Source: Gordonia jinhuaensis
GTDB taxonomy: Bacteria > Actinomycetota > Actinomycetes > Mycobacteriales > Mycobacteriaceae
Assembly: GCF_014639795.1 (NCBI RefSeq)
Contig: NZ_BMGC01000005.1
Location: 62,001-126,000, forward strand
Reading direction: 5' to 3'
Length of the DNA: 64,000 bases
Below the pieces are notes generated by a model. The model ran no database searches. It was given only the letters and a program-made list of their open reading frames with translations, and was not told the DNA's origin. The position numbers were made by a program, and so were the translations under genes. Positions 20,742 to 29,828 of this stretch are shown here, piece by piece. Position 1 is the first letter of the stretch; each line of letters opens with the position of its first letter.

Positions 20742-21499
20742 TGCAGCGGCCCCTCGCCGGGATCGTCGTCGGACTCGGAATTCGTGGATTCGGGGTTCTC
20801 CCCTGCCGATCCCTCTCCGGTCGCCTCTTCCTCGAGGGAGTCCTCCTCGGCCGGTGGTGTGTCCTCGGCGAGTGGTGTGTCGTCGGGATCGTCGGCTGCC
20901 GCGTCGAGGAGGCCGGGGTCGATGAAGTCGAGGGACTTGTCGAATTCCACCCCGCGCTTGTACCCGTTGGTGCGTGCACAGATGTGTCCGGCGGGGTCGA
21001 GTGGCTGCCCGCAGAGCGGACACGGCTCGCGGCCCGCCGAGATCACCCGCGAGGAGCGTTCGGCGAACTCACGGGCGGCGGCGGTGGTGAGGAAGACCCG
21101 TACCGCGTCGGGTCCCTCCTCGGTGTCGTCGAGGACCACCGACTCGTCGAATTCGCCCTCGGTGATGGCGAGCAGCTCCACCACCACGGCCTCGGATTCG
21201 GCATCCCAGCCCAGACCCATCGTCCCGACCCGGAACTCGGCGTCGACGGGCATGATCAGCGGACTCAGGTCGACGCGTTCGGCATCCTCGGGCAGCGGGG
21301 TGCCGAATCTGCGGTGGATCTCCTCGAGCAGTGCGTCGATGCGGTCGGCGAGGATCTGCACCTGCTGTTTCTCCAACATGACGCTGATCACGCGTTTGTC
21401 GTGCACAGCCTGCAGATAGAAGGTCCGATCGCCGGGTTGTCCGACGGTGCCGGCGATGAATCGATCAGGGCTGCGGAAGACGTGTATTGCTCGTGCCAT
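20738..21499 (-). CDS. DUF3090-family protein with C-terminal zinc motif
   Basis: The function of this 253-residue family is unknown. The first 180 residues form the conserved domain, starting MARAIHVFRSPDRFIAGTVG. A CxxC...C arrangement in PLCGQPLDPAGHIC suggests a zinc-binding knuckle. The last 50 residues are very acidic, rich in Glu, Asp, Ser and Pro, and probably disordered. It sits between the histidine phosphatase and the kinase-like gene, overlapping the latter by four bases. The constant grouping implies one pathway. Confidence 0.88.
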   Translation of the reverse strand: MARAIHVFRSPDRFIAGTVGQPGDRTFYLQAVHDKRVISVMLEKQQVQILADRIDALLEEIHRRFGTPLPEDAERVDLSPLIMPVDAEFRVGTMGLGWDAESEAVVVELLAITEGEFDESVVLDDTEEGPDAVRVFLTTAAAREFAERSSRVISAGREPCPLCGQPLDPAGHICARTNGYKRGVEFDKSLDFIDPGLLDAAADDPDDTPLAEDTPPAEEDSLEEEATGEGSAGENPESTNSESDDDPGEGPLQ

Positions 21500-21526
21500 C
21501 GTCCTCCTCCTTCCCCTGTTGTCCCA

Positions 21527-22294
21527 TTATCGGTGCGTGTGGGCGGTTGTCATCTGCCCCGGTCGGTTCGGTGGTGTGGGGTCCTGGCCGGTGGATCCGC
21601 CGACGACCGCGTCGTCGCCGGTCACCGGTGATTCGGCCGCGCCCGGCGCCCCGGCCTGCGGTGGCCGCGGGATCGGCACGGCCGGCCGGGCGCCGACGCA
21701 GTTGACGGTATGTACATACGGTCGTGTGTCGCTGTAGCGGATCACCGTGATCGAGGCGGGCTCGACCACGATCCGCTGGAACGAGTCCAGATGCATGCCC
21801 ATGGCGTCGGCGACCACTGCCTTGATCACGTCACCGTGCGAGCAGGCGATCCACAGGCCATCTCGGTTCGGTCCGGCCAGCGCGGCGTCGTGGCCACGGA
21901 TGGCGGCCACCGCGCGGCGTGCCACGTCGGCCAGGCCCTCGCCGCCGGGAAAGATCGCCGCCGACGGCTGTTGCTGGACAGTCCGCCACATCGGCTCGGA
22001 CATGAGGTCAGAGATCGTGCGACCTGTCCACGCACCGTAGTCCACCTCGGCCAGTGCGTCGTCGACGATCTCGGGCACGTCCAGCCGCGACCGCAGCGGC
22101 GCCATCGTCTGCGCGCACCGCAGCAGCGGGGAGCGCACGATCGCGGCGATGTCGGTGAGCTCGCCGAGTCTGTCGAGGAGGCCGTCGGCTTGGGCGCGAC
22201 CCTTGTCGTCGAGTTCGACACCCACCGAGCGACCGGCGAGGACCCCGGACGTGTTCGCGGTGGAACGCCCATGTCGAACGAGGATGACAGTCAC
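21527..22294 (-). CDS. Histidine-phosphatase-family protein (MSMEG_4193 type)
   Basis: This 255-residue protein has the RHG motif (LVRHGRST) and the second catalytic His in CSHGDV, so the phosphatase active site is intact. The last 50 residues form a Pro/Gly-rich tail with no clear domain. It is called a putative phosphomutase in family databases, but the substrate is unknown. The GTG start follows TATGGT by six bases, suggesting a leaderless transcript that also covers DUF3090 and the SCO1664-family gene downstream. Confidence 0.88.
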   Translation of the reverse strand: MTVILVRHGRSTANTSGVLAGRSVGVELDDKGRAQADGLLDRLGELTDIAAIVRSPLLRCAQTMAPLRSRLDVPEIVDDALAEVDYGAWTGRTISDLMSEPMWRTVQQQPSAAIFPGGEGLADVARRAVAAIRGHDAALAGPNRDGLWIACSHGDVIKAVVADAMGMHLDSFQRIVVEPASITVIRYSDTRPYVHTVNCVGARPAVPIPRPPQAGAPGAAESPVTGDDAVVGGSTGQDPTPPNRPGQMTTAHTHR

Positions 22295-22300
22295 GTGACC

Positions 22301-22306
22301 ACCATA
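22301..22306 (-). promoter_or_regulatory. Predicted -10 element for the phosphatase/DUF3090/SCO1664 cluster
   Basis: TATGGT (minus strand) lies six bases before the GTG at 22294. It would drive all three genes as one leaderless operon, although uppP upstream is on the same strand and may also read through. Confidence 0.4.
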
Positions 22307-22319
22307 GGCACACCGTGCA

Positions 22320-23162
22320 TCAGGTCGCGCTGATCACGCCGGCGCTGAGCAGTCCGATGACGGCCAATCCGAGCAGTACGCGGTAGCCCACGAACCAATT
22401 CAGTGAGTGGCGCGAGACGAATTGCAGCAGCCAGGCGATCGATCCGTATCCGAGTACGAACGCCACCACCGTGGCGACCAGTATCTGAGGGCCGCTGGCT
22501 TGCACCCCCTCACCCGACGGCGAAAACGCGTCGGGGAGGCTGAACAGGCCGGAGGCGAGCACTGCGGGGATCGCCAGCAGAAACGAAAACCGCACTGCCG
22601 TCTCGCGTTTGAGTCCGAGGAACAGACCCGCGCTCGACGTCGCGCCGGATCGGGACACGCCGGGGATCAGCGCGAAACACTGCGACAAGCCCATCACCAC
22701 ACCATCGCGCAGGGTCAGCTGCGCCATCGACCGGCGCTGAGTGCCCACCTTCTCGGCGAGCCAGATGACCCCGGAGAACAGGATGAGCATGATTGCCACC
22801 AGCCAGAGATTCCTTGCGCCGGTGCGGATCTGGTCGCGCAGGAGATAACCGATCACGCCGATCGGGATGGTGGCGAAGATGACGTACCACCCCACCCGGT
22901 AGTCGAGTCCCCGCTCGGCCGGGTTGGCAAGACCCACGAACCACGCCTTCACGATGCGTGCGATGTCCTTGGCGAAGTACACCAACACCGCGGCCTCGGT
23001 ACCCAACTGGGTCACCGCGGTGAACGAGGCGCCCGCATCGTCGTCGAACCACAACGCCGACACGATGCGCAGATGCGCCGACGAGGAGATCGGGAGGAAT
23101 TCGGTCAGCCCCTGAACGGCTCCGAGAACAACAGCTTGGGCCCACGTCATGGAGTCGCTCAC
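22320..23162 (-). CDS. uppP: Undecaprenyl-diphosphate phosphatase UppP (BacA)
   Basis: UppP is an integral membrane enzyme that recycles undecaprenyl diphosphate to the monophosphate carrier used in peptidoglycan synthesis; it can confer bacitracin tolerance. The 280-residue protein has several hydrophobic helices and both family motifs: [14 protein letters not shown] near the N-terminus and PGVSRSGAT in the middle. The GTG at 23162 is chosen because TAACAT lies eight bases upstream; an ATG at 23150 is an alternative. Position matches Rv2136c. Confidence 0.94.
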   Translation of the reverse strand: MSDSMTWAQAVVLGAVQGLTEFLPISSSAHLRIVSALWFDDDAGASFTAVTQLGTEAAVLVYFAKDIARIVKAWFVGLANPAERGLDYRVGWYVIFATIPIGVIGYLLRDQIRTGARNLWLVAIMLILFSGVIWLAEKVGTQRRSMAQLTLRDGVVMGLSQCFALIPGVSRSGATSSAGLFLGLKRETAVRFSFLLAIPAVLASGLFSLPDAFSPSGEGVQASGPQILVATVVAFVLGYGSIAWLLQFVSRHSLNWFVGYRVLLGLAVIGLLSAGVISAT

Positions 23163-23170
23163 GCCGGGAC

Positions 23171-23176
23171 ATGTTA
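23171..23176 (-). promoter_or_regulatory. Predicted -10 element of uppP
   Basis: TAACAT (minus strand) lies eight bases before the GTG start of uppP. Spacing is at the long end for a leaderless mRNA. Confidence 0.35.
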
Positions 23177-23261
23177 CTGACAACGGTGTCGGTTCTGCGC
23201 AGGGGCGAGCACCGTCGGCGTGGCAGCCCGCCCGAACGGCGCCGACACCGCATCAGACAAG

Positions 23262-24341
23262 ATGGACCCCATGCGTGTCGAAGCCGCCGGCCCCCAACCC
23301 CGTCCGTCGACCCGGCGTCGGCGGATTCGCGGGGCCTCGCTTGTCGCTGCGGCGGTGGCGGCGCTGGTGGTGGTGAGCGGCTGCTCGAACTCGTCGTCGA
23401 CCGATCGCTCGAAGCTGGCGACCACGGTCCCGATGACCCCGGTGGCCGCGTCGGCGACCGCAGAGCAGCCGGCGGGACGAGTGATCTCGGCACCGGATGC
23501 CGGTACCGCCATGGCCATCGACTCCGACCGCCGTGTGCTGGCGGTGCTGGCGACCAATCGCACCGATGTCGAGGTGTACCGGCTCGACGACGCCGGCGTA
23601 CCCCAGCTGCCACCGACCACGATCACGCTGCCGGTACCTGCCGCGGCGCTGGGCGGCTTCTCCGACGGTGTGCTGCTGGCGGTGGGGCCGCGGTCGCTGA
23701 TGTCGATCGACGCCGTCGCCGGGAAGGTGGCGACCCGCCAGATCGACGCCGGCGACCCGCTGTCGGTCGCGCGTCGCGGTGACGACGTGCTGGTCGGGAC
23801 CTCCGACGGCCGCGTACAGGTGGTCGGTGCCCGCACAGTGGACGTGATCGACGGATTCGTGCGGGTCGACGCGATCGCGGTCGCCTCCGACGGGCAGACG
23901 ATGGTCCTGGATCGGGCGCAGTCCTCGGCCACCGAACTCGACGTCGACAAACGCTCGCTCGGCCCGGCGCAACGCGTCGGCAACGGGGGTACCGAGATGT
24001 CGGTGGACCACGTCAACCGGTTCCTGATCTCCAACACCCGCGACGACCAGTTCATCGTGATCGCCGGGCATCCGCCGATCATGCAGATGCGATATCCGGT
24101 GTCGGGCGGACCGTACGCCGTAGACTACGACGACACCCGTGACCTGGCATGGGTCGTCAGTACCGGGAACTCCACCGCCCAGGCGTTCGACCTCAAGACC
24201 GGAATACCCGAGGAGCGGCACAGGTTCGCAACTGTCGGGCAGGCCGACTCGATGGCGGTCGATCAGCGCACCGGGACGGTCTACCTGCTCTCGGCGCGAG
24301 GTGAGGGGCTGCAGGTGGTGTCCCCGACTGCCTGGCGATGA
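23262..24341 (+). CDS. Exported lipoprotein, LppL-like, beta-propeller
   Basis: The 359-residue protein starts with a basic region and hydrophobic stretch ending in the lipobox VVSGC, so Cys41 should be lipidated and the protein anchored outside the membrane. The rest consists of repeated beta-strand segments (for example VLAVLATNRTDVEVYRLDD and TVYLLSARGEGLQVV) consistent with a seven-bladed propeller. No enzyme motif is seen. Position matches Rv2138 (lppL), upstream of pyrD. ATGs at 23262 and 23271 are both possible. Function is unknown. Confidence 0.8.
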   Translation: MDPMRVEAAGPQPRPSTRRRRIRGASLVAAAVAALVVVSGCSNSSSTDRSKLATTVPMTPVAASATAEQPAGRVISAPDAGTAMAIDSDRRVLAVLATNRTDVEVYRLDDAGVPQLPPTTITLPVPAAALGGFSDGVLLAVGPRSLMSIDAVAGKVATRQIDAGDPLSVARRGDDVLVGTSDGRVQVVGARTVDVIDGFVRVDAIAVASDGQTMVLDRAQSSATELDVDKRSLGPAQRVGNGGTEMSVDHVNRFLISNTRDDQFIVIAGHPPIMQMRYPVSGGPYAVDYDDTRDLAWVVSTGNSTAQAFDLKTGIPEERHRFATVGQADSMAVDQRTGTVYLLSARGEGLQVVSPTAWR

Positions 24342-24559
24342 TCGCGGCGCGCCCTGACACCGACGGATATGCCGGCGGTGACCGGCGGGCAGCGACATCG
24401 GCTGACACGTTCGCCCCGGGAGCGCCCGGAGCGATGGTGACCACCTCACCGGCGGTGGGCAGATGCCCGGCGCACGGCCGACACGGCGTTGTCGGCCGCG
24501 ACGCGCACGAGCTGTGCGCGTATCGCCGCCGCGCGGCGGCGAGAAAGGACGCGTACGAC

Positions 24560-24832
24560 GTGAGACATGCTGGACGTTCCCGCGGCTTCCCGCGCGAGTG
24601 GCAGATGACCGACGACTACGAGTACATCCCGGTACGACTCCCCCCTGACGTGACCCGGGTGACGGCCTCGATGCGGCTGTCACTGGAAGCCGAATTCGGT
24701 GGCTGGGAGCTCTCGCGGGTGCGCCTCTACCCCGACGGCACGCGTAAGGTCCTGTTGCGGCGCAGACGGCCCCGTTCGGGCGCCGCCGACGACGGCGTGG
24801 GTGGCGGCGATCAGACGGAGCTCTCGGCGTGA
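24560..24832 (+). CDS. DUF5703-family small protein
   Basis: This 90-residue protein contains the conserved domain starting [14 protein letters not shown] and including [18 protein letters not shown], found next to pyrD in many actinobacteria. Its role is unknown. The GTG at 24560 is preferred because gaaagga lies ten bases upstream; the ATG at 24605 is an alternative nearer the domain. The stop overlaps the pyrD start (GTGA), so the two are translationally coupled. The 218 bp between lppL and this gene shows no other feature. Confidence 0.75.
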   Translation: MRHAGRSRGFPREWQMTDDYEYIPVRLPPDVTRVTASMRLSLEAEFGGWELSRVRLYPDGTRKVLLRRRRPRSGAADDGVGGGDQTELSA

Positions 24833-26010
24833 GTGCTGACGGCACACGTACGCCGATCGACGCGACGGAGCCCGGAGGCCGGGCCGACCTGCTCGAGCGG
24901 GTCAACGATGTGATCTATCCGCGGGCGCTCAAGGCCATGTTCCGCATCCCGCCCGAGCAGATCCATCGCATCATCGCCGCGGCCATTCGGATCTGCGGGC
25001 GGTTCGCGGTCACCCGATGGCTGGTGGGCCGCGTTCTCGCGGTGCACGACCCGATCCTGACGTCCACGGTGTTCGGTGTCCGATTCCCCGGACCGCTGGG
25101 CCTCGCCGCCGGATTCGACAAGAACGCCGAGGGCGCAGACACCTGGGGTGCGCTCGGATTCGGGTACGCCGAGGTCGGCACCGTGACGGCGATCGCACAA
25201 CCGGGAAACCCGGCCCCGCGACTGTTCCGGCTGCCGGCCGACCGCGCCCTGATCAACCGGATGGGGTTCAACAATCACGGCGCCGGGGCCGCAGCGCATC
25301 GGCTCACGACGCGCCGGGTGCTGTCCGGGTCACCGGGTGCGGTGCCGATCGCGGCCAACATCGGCAAGTCCAAGGTGACACCCCTCGACGAGGCGGTCGA
25401 GGACTATCTGATCAGCGCCCGTCTACTCGGCCCGCTCGCCGATTTCATGGTCGTCAATGTCAGCTCACCCAACACTCCGGGACTGCGTGACCTGCAGGCG
25501 GTGGATTCGTTGCGACCGATCCTCGCCGCGGTGACCGCGGCGGTGAACATCCCCGTGCTGGTCAAGATCGCCCCCGATCTGGCCGACGAGGACATCGACG
25601 CGGTCGCCGATCTCGCTGTCGAGCTCGGCCTCGCCGGCATCGTCGCCACCAACACGACGATCTCCCGCGACGGGTTACGCACCCCGCGCGCCGACGTCGA
25701 GGCGATCGGGCCTGGCGGCCTGTCCGGTGCCCCGCTGGCGCCACGGTCCCGCGAGGTGCTGCATCGGCTGTACGGCCGGGTCGGTGGCCGGCTCGCCATC
25801 ATCTCGGTCGGTGGTCTCGAATCCGCCGACGACGCCTATGCGCGCATCCGTGCAGGCGCGTCGCTGTTGCAGGGTTACACCGGCTTCATCTACGGCGGAC
25901 CCCTGTGGACGCGCCGGATCCACCAGGGGATCGCCCGCCGACTGCGTGCCGACGGATTCGCCAGCCTCGCCGAAGCGGTGGGCGCCGACGTCGCCGAGGG
26001 CGCATCCTGA
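24829..26010 (+). CDS. pyrD: Dihydroorotate dehydrogenase (quinone), class 2
   Basis: PyrD oxidises dihydroorotate to orotate in pyrimidine synthesis, passing electrons to membrane quinones. The 393-residue protein has the class 2 N-terminal helical extension for membrane contact, then the TIM barrel with FMN-binding segments ([20 protein letters not shown]). The catalytic serine is expected in the [11 protein letters not shown] segment. The GTG start overlaps the DUF5703 stop. A strong hairpin lies about 95 bp downstream, between pyrD and the convergent PEBP gene. Position matches Rv2139. Confidence 0.96.
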   Translation: MSADGTRTPIDATEPGGRADLLERVNDVIYPRALKAMFRIPPEQIHRIIAAAIRICGRFAVTRWLVGRVLAVHDPILTSTVFGVRFPGPLGLAAGFDKNAEGADTWGALGFGYAEVGTVTAIAQPGNPAPRLFRLPADRALINRMGFNNHGAGAAAHRLTTRRVLSGSPGAVPIAANIGKSKVTPLDEAVEDYLISARLLGPLADFMVVNVSSPNTPGLRDLQAVDSLRPILAAVTAAVNIPVLVKIAPDLADEDIDAVADLAVELGLAGIVATNTTISRDGLRTPRADVEAIGPGGLSGAPLAPRSREVLHRLYGRVGGRLAIISVGGLESADDAYARIRAGASLLQGYTGFIYGGPLWTRRIHQGIARRLRADGFASLAEAVGADVAEGAS

Positions 26011-26102
26011 TCCTCTGGTTTCCGACACACCGGGGGCCTGAGGCCAGGACCGACAGCGCCGGGACCAGAGCGGGAGACGCCGACACCGTCGTGACGGCAC
26101 CT

Positions 26103-26138
26103 GAACGCCCGGTTCCGGGAACTCGGGACCGGGCGTTC
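26103..26138. terminator. Hairpin between convergent pyrD and PEBP genes
   Basis: gaacgcccggttcc (26103-26116) pairs with gggaccgggcgttc (26125-26138) with one mismatch and an eight-base loop. It lies between two convergent genes and has no T-tract. Confidence 0.6.
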
Positions 26139-26146
26139 GGCTCAGA

Positions 26147-26185
26147 CGGTCACGATCGAGCTCAGTCGGTCACGATCGAGCTCAG
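26147..26185. repeat. 19-bp tandem duplication at PEBP stop codon
   Basis: cggtcacgatcgagctcag occurs at 26147-26165 and again at 26167-26185. The second copy contains the stop codon of the PEBP gene (26182-26184). Confidence 0.9.
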
Positions 26186-26721
26186 TCCCCGGCAGGTTCC
26201 TCGTAGGTGCCGACGATGATCGCTCGCGCGATCGCATGGCTGAACAGGTTGAATCCCAGATATGCCGGTGTGGCGCCGTCCGGCAACCCCAGCGAGTCCA
26301 CGTCCACCGCATGCACGGCGACGAAGTAGCGGTGTGGGCCGTGGCCGGGCGGCGGTGCGGCACCGATGTAGCGGCGCAGTGAGGCGTCGTTGGTCAGCGT
26401 CACTGCCTCTGCGGGCAATCCGTCGCCGGATTCGCCACCCGCCCCGGCGTCCAGCGACGTCACCGACACCGGGATGTCGGCCACCGCCCAATGCCAGAAC
26501 CCCGACGCCGTCGGGGCATCGGGATCGTAGACCGTGACTGCAAAACTCTTTGTCTCCGAGGGAAATCCGGACCAGCGCAGCTGCGGCGACACATCGTCTC
26601 CGCCGGCCCCCATGATCCCGCTGACCTGCGGGCGTTCCAGTGGGCGCCCATCGGCGATCGACTCGGAGGTGAGGGTGAATTCCGGCAGTGCGGGCAGTTC
26701 GTCGTACGGGTTGTGACTCAT
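26182..26721 (-). CDS. PEBP-family (YbhB/YbcL, Raf-kinase-inhibitor-like) protein
   Basis: This 179-residue cytosolic protein belongs to the phosphatidylethanolamine-binding-protein family. The ligand-pocket motifs [15 protein letters not shown] and [13 protein letters not shown] are both present. Bacterial members bind small anionic ligands, but their role is unclear. It is the likely counterpart of Rv2140c. The ATG at 26721 is preceded by aaagga at long spacing. The gene end is duplicated in a 19-bp repeat. Confidence 0.9.
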   Translation of the reverse strand: MSHNPYDELPALPEFTLTSESIADGRPLERPQVSGIMGAGGDDVSPQLRWSGFPSETKSFAVTVYDPDAPTASGFWHWAVADIPVSVTSLDAGAGGESGDGLPAEAVTLTNDASLRRYIGAAPPPGHGPHRYFVAVHAVDVDSLGLPDGATPAYLGFNLFSHAIARAIIVGTYEEPAGD

Positions 26722-26850
26722 GGAGTTGCGCTGTTCCTTTCCGACTCACCGATGCGGACCGAATGCCCCACCGGTGAGTCCATTCAACGCGCCGACACCA
26801 CCGCGCCGCCAGTACCGACGCGGTGAACCGAGACCGTGACCGAGTACTGG

Positions 26851-26879
26851 CTCAGCTGTGCACGACTCTCAGCTGTGCA
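26851..26879. repeat. 12-bp repeat, two copies, at M20 peptidase stop codon
   Basis: ctcagctgtgca occurs at 26851-26862 and 26868-26879, 17 bp apart. The second copy contains the M20 stop codon (26869-26871). Confidence 0.8.
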
Positions 26880-28203
26880 TCACGAAATGCTCGAGCACCT
26901 TCGTCCCGAAGATCAGCCCGTCGATCGGCACCCGTTCGTCGACACCGTGGAAGAGTGAGGCGAAGTCGAGATCGGTCGGCAGCTGCAACGGCGCGAAGCC
27001 GAAACACCGGATGCCGAGGGTGGCGAACGCTTTGGCGTCGGTACCGGCCGACAACATGTACGGCACGGTCCGGCCGCTCGGGTCGTATGCGCGGATGGCG
27101 GCTCCCATGGCGTCGACGAGATCGCCGTCGAATGTGGTCTCGTACGGGTCGAGATGAGTGATCCACTCGCGAGTCACGTTGGGCCCCAACAGTTCATCGA
27201 TCTCGGCCTCGAAAGCCGCCTGACGGCCGGGGAGCACCCGGCAGTCGATGACGCCGGTGGCGGTCTGGGGGATCACATTCGCCTTGTAGCCGGCGTCGAG
27301 CATCGTGGGGTTGGCGGTGTCGCGCAGGGTGGCGCCGATGATGCGCGCGAGGCTGCCCAGTTTGAACAGCGACGTGTCGAGATCGGGCGATTCCGGTGAG
27401 AAGTCCAGTCCCGACTCCTCGCTCACCGCCGCCAGGAACTCCGCGACCGAGTCACTGATCACGAGCGGGAACGTGTGGTTGCCGATGCGGGCGACCGCCG
27501 CGGCGAGTTCGGTGACCGCGTTCTCCTCGTGGAGGAACGACCCGTGTCCGGGCGGCGCCGTGGCGGTCAGCCGCATCCACGACAGACCCTTCTCTGCCGT
27601 CTCCACGAGATACAGGCGGCGCTGTGTGCCGTCCCGACGGTCGATCGTCAGCGAGTAGCCGCCGACCTCCCCCACCGCTTCACCGACCCCGTCGAACAGC
27701 TCGGGGCGGTGCGCCACCAGCCACTGCGAGCCCCAGGTACCACCGGCCTCCTCGTCGGCGAGAAAGGCGAAGACGATGTCGCGCGGGGGGACGGTGCCGT
27801 CGCGTTTGAACTGTCGGGCCAGCGCGATCACCATCCCGACCATGTCCTTCATGTCGATCGCGCCACGGCCCCAGATGTAACCGTCTTTCACCGCGCCCGA
27901 GAACGGGTGCACACTCCAGTCGGCGGCCTGGGCGGGGACGACGTCGAGGTGGGTGTGTAACAGGAGCGCGGGACGCGAGGGGTCCGCACCAGGGAGCCGG
28001 GCGAAGACGTTGCCCCGGCGCGGCTGACCGGATTCCACGTATTCGGTGGTGTAGCCGACCTCGGCGAGTTGCTCGAGCACCCACTCGGCACATGCGGCCT
28101 CGCCGACGGTGGTGTCGGGTTCGCCGGTGTTCGTGGTGTCGAACTGGATCAGCCTGCTGACGATGTCGACGACCTCATCGGTCGCACGCGGCGTTTCGGT
28201 CAC
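26869..28203 (-). CDS. M20-family metallopeptidase/deacylase (Rv2141c, DapE-like)
   Basis: The 444-residue protein is an M20/M25/M40 zinc hydrolase acting on peptides or N-acyl amino acids. Metal ligands and catalytic residues are visible: HTHLDVVP, GRGAIDMKD, ADEEAGG, and late His in FHGVDER. A dimerisation domain is inserted in the middle. It corresponds to Rv2141c, sometimes named dapE2, but a true succinyl-diaminopimelate role is uncertain. The GTG at 28203 (VTETPRATDE) is the most plausible start; upstream reading gives low-complexity sequence. No signal peptide is present. Confidence 0.88.
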   Translation of the reverse strand: MTETPRATDEVVDIVSRLIQFDTTNTGEPDTTVGEAACAEWVLEQLAEVGYTTEYVESGQPRRGNVFARLPGADPSRPALLLHTHLDVVPAQAADWSVHPFSGAVKDGYIWGRGAIDMKDMVGMVIALARQFKRDGTVPPRDIVFAFLADEEAGGTWGSQWLVAHRPELFDGVGEAVGEVGGYSLTIDRRDGTQRRLYLVETAEKGLSWMRLTATAPPGHGSFLHEENAVTELAAAVARIGNHTFPLVISDSVAEFLAAVSEESGLDFSPESPDLDTSLFKLGSLARIIGATLRDTANPTMLDAGYKANVIPQTATGVIDCRVLPGRQAAFEAEIDELLGPNVTREWITHLDPYETTFDGDLVDAMGAAIRAYDPSGRTVPYMLSAGTDAKAFATLGIRCFGFAPLQLPTDLDFASLFHGVDERVPIDGLIFGTKVLEHFVMHS

Positions 28204-28351
28204 CTCACCATTCCTATCACCGCCCGCCGCCGGGGACCGATCCGGCGCGGCCTGGTGGGATCGCGACGCGCCGAACTCCTTTCCACGATGTCGTCGGCAG
28301 ATGTGGTCCCACCCGACGCCGCTACCGCCGAAAAGGCCCCGACCACCGGAT

Positions 28352-28381
28352 TTGGGGAAGCCGGGCACGGTCGGTTAGTGT
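28352..28381 (+). promoter_or_regulatory. Possible promoter of tRNA-Leu
   Basis: TTGGGG (28352-28357) and TAGTGT (28376-28381) are separated by 18 bp and would start transcription about 30 bp before the tRNA. Confidence 0.35.
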
Positions 28382-28419
28382 TATCCGGCGCCGACACGGG
28401 TGAGCAACCCGGGTCGCGA

Positions 28420-28505
28420 GTCCGAGTGGCGGAATGGCAGACGCGCTAGCTTGAGGTGCTAGTGCCCTATTAACGGGCGTGGGGGTTCAAGTCCCCCCTC
28501 GGACA
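28420..28505 (+). tRNA. tRNA-Leu (anticodon GAG)
   Basis: The 86-nt sequence folds as a class II tRNA. The acceptor stem GTCCGAG pairs with CTCGGAC, followed by discriminator A. The anticodon arm is ctagc-ttgaggt-gctag, giving anticodon GAG, which reads CTC and CTT codons. A long variable arm (around gccctattaacgggc) and the T arm gggggttcaagtccccc are present. The 3' CCA is not encoded. A nucleoside hydrolase gene starts 32 bp downstream. Confidence 0.95.
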
Positions 28506-28537
28506 CCGCAGCAGAGATTGAGGTTTACTCGACTCTC

Positions 28538-29659
28538 GTGGCTGATCTCAACGATCACAATTCTGAGCACATCGCGACCGGACGACACACCACTTCTGAG
28601 AAGATCACAGCTGGGAAGAGCTCTGGGCCGGCGCGTCCGCTGCTCCTCGACTGCGACACCGGCATCGACGACTCGCTGGCGCTGCTGTACCTGCTGTCGC
28701 GCCCGGAGGTGTCGCTGGTGTCGGTGGTCTCCACGGCCGGAAACGTCCCGGTCGACGTGGTGGCCGCCAACAATCTCGCATGGCTCTGCCTGGTGGGGCG
28801 TGCGGACATCCCGGTGTATGTGGGTTCGGCCGAGCCTCTGGTCGAACCGCTGCGCACCACCGAGGACACCCACGGTCCCCACGGTGTCGGGTATGCCGCT
28901 CTACCACCGGCATTCACCCCGCCGGCGGCACAGGATGCGGCGACTGCGTGGATCGATGCGAGCCTGACCCATCCGGGGGAACTCATCGGCCTGGTGACCG
29001 GACCGTCGACGAGCCTGTCGCGGGCCATCACCCGCGATCCCGGCCTGCCCGCCCGCCTTGCCGGACTGGTCATCATGGGCGGCACCTTCCTGCACCCGGG
29101 CAACACGGCCCCGACCGTCGAGTGGAACGTCGCCGTGGACCCGGAGTCGCTGGCCCATGTGCTCGTCTCCTTCGGCCACGGCGGGGCGCCCGCGCCCGTC
29201 ATCTGCCCACTGGATCTGACCGAGCAGGCCGTGTTCACCCCGGCGCATCTGTCCCGGCTGGCCGAGCTGGCGAACAGTCAGCCGGTGGAGCGTCCTTCCG
29301 CGGGCGACACGCGCGGAGCGGCCTCGGTGGCGTCCAATCCGGTGGTGCGTCATCTCGTCGACGCCCTGCGGTTCTACTTCGAGTTCCACGCCGATCACGA
29401 CGAGGGCTACATCGCCCACGCCCACGACCCGTTCGCGGCAGCCGTGGCGATCGGTGCTGCCGACGTCACCACCCGGTCGGCATGTGTGGACGTCGAACTG
29501 CGCGGAACACTCACGCGCGCAACAACTGTCGCCGATGATCGGGGATTCTGGGGGCGTCCCGACAACGCGTCGATCGCGACTGCCGCCGACATGGACGCCT
29601 TCCTTGACGATCTCGTGGAGTCGATCGCACGGCTGGCGAATGCGGTTGGACAGACTTAG
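28538..29659 (+). CDS. Inosine-uridine-preferring-type nucleoside hydrolase
   Basis: This 373-residue enzyme should hydrolyse the N-glycosidic bond of ribonucleosides in a salvage or scavenging role. The calcium-binding N-terminal motif DCDTGIDDSLA is intact, as are the later EWNVAVDPE and HDPFAAAVA segments holding other calcium and ribose ligands. About 30 extra residues precede the domain. The GTG start follows the tRNA-Leu gene closely. No transporter or other salvage gene is adjacent. It is not part of the synteny with M. tuberculosis on either side. Confidence 0.9.
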   Translation: MADLNDHNSEHIATGRHTTSEKITAGKSSGPARPLLLDCDTGIDDSLALLYLLSRPEVSLVSVVSTAGNVPVDVVAANNLAWLCLVGRADIPVYVGSAEPLVEPLRTTEDTHGPHGVGYAALPPAFTPPAAQDAATAWIDASLTHPGELIGLVTGPSTSLSRAITRDPGLPARLAGLVIMGGTFLHPGNTAPTVEWNVAVDPESLAHVLVSFGHGGAPAPVICPLDLTEQAVFTPAHLSRLAELANSQPVERPSAGDTRGAASVASNPVVRHLVDALRFYFEFHADHDEGYIAHAHDPFAAAVAIGAADVTTRSACVDVELRGTLTRATTVADDRGFWGRPDNASIATAADMDAFLDDLVESIARLANAVGQT

Positions 29660-29828
29660 TTACGCAAAACACCTGGTACGAGGTGATGTCAGCCATGTGT
29701 CAGACATCCGTCCGACCCTGTTCATCTGCCTGCAATGTGTGCTATCCATAGCGGACATAGCTGGCGCATAGCCTTCCCGCGTCAGTCGCCGGCCCGGCCG
29801 CGCGGTCCTATTCAGGGGGAGTTCGTTG

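Noticed and set aside
28420-28505. tRNA-Leu as attachment site of an integrated element
   Set aside because: No integrase, phage gene or repeated tRNA 3' end was noticed nearby.
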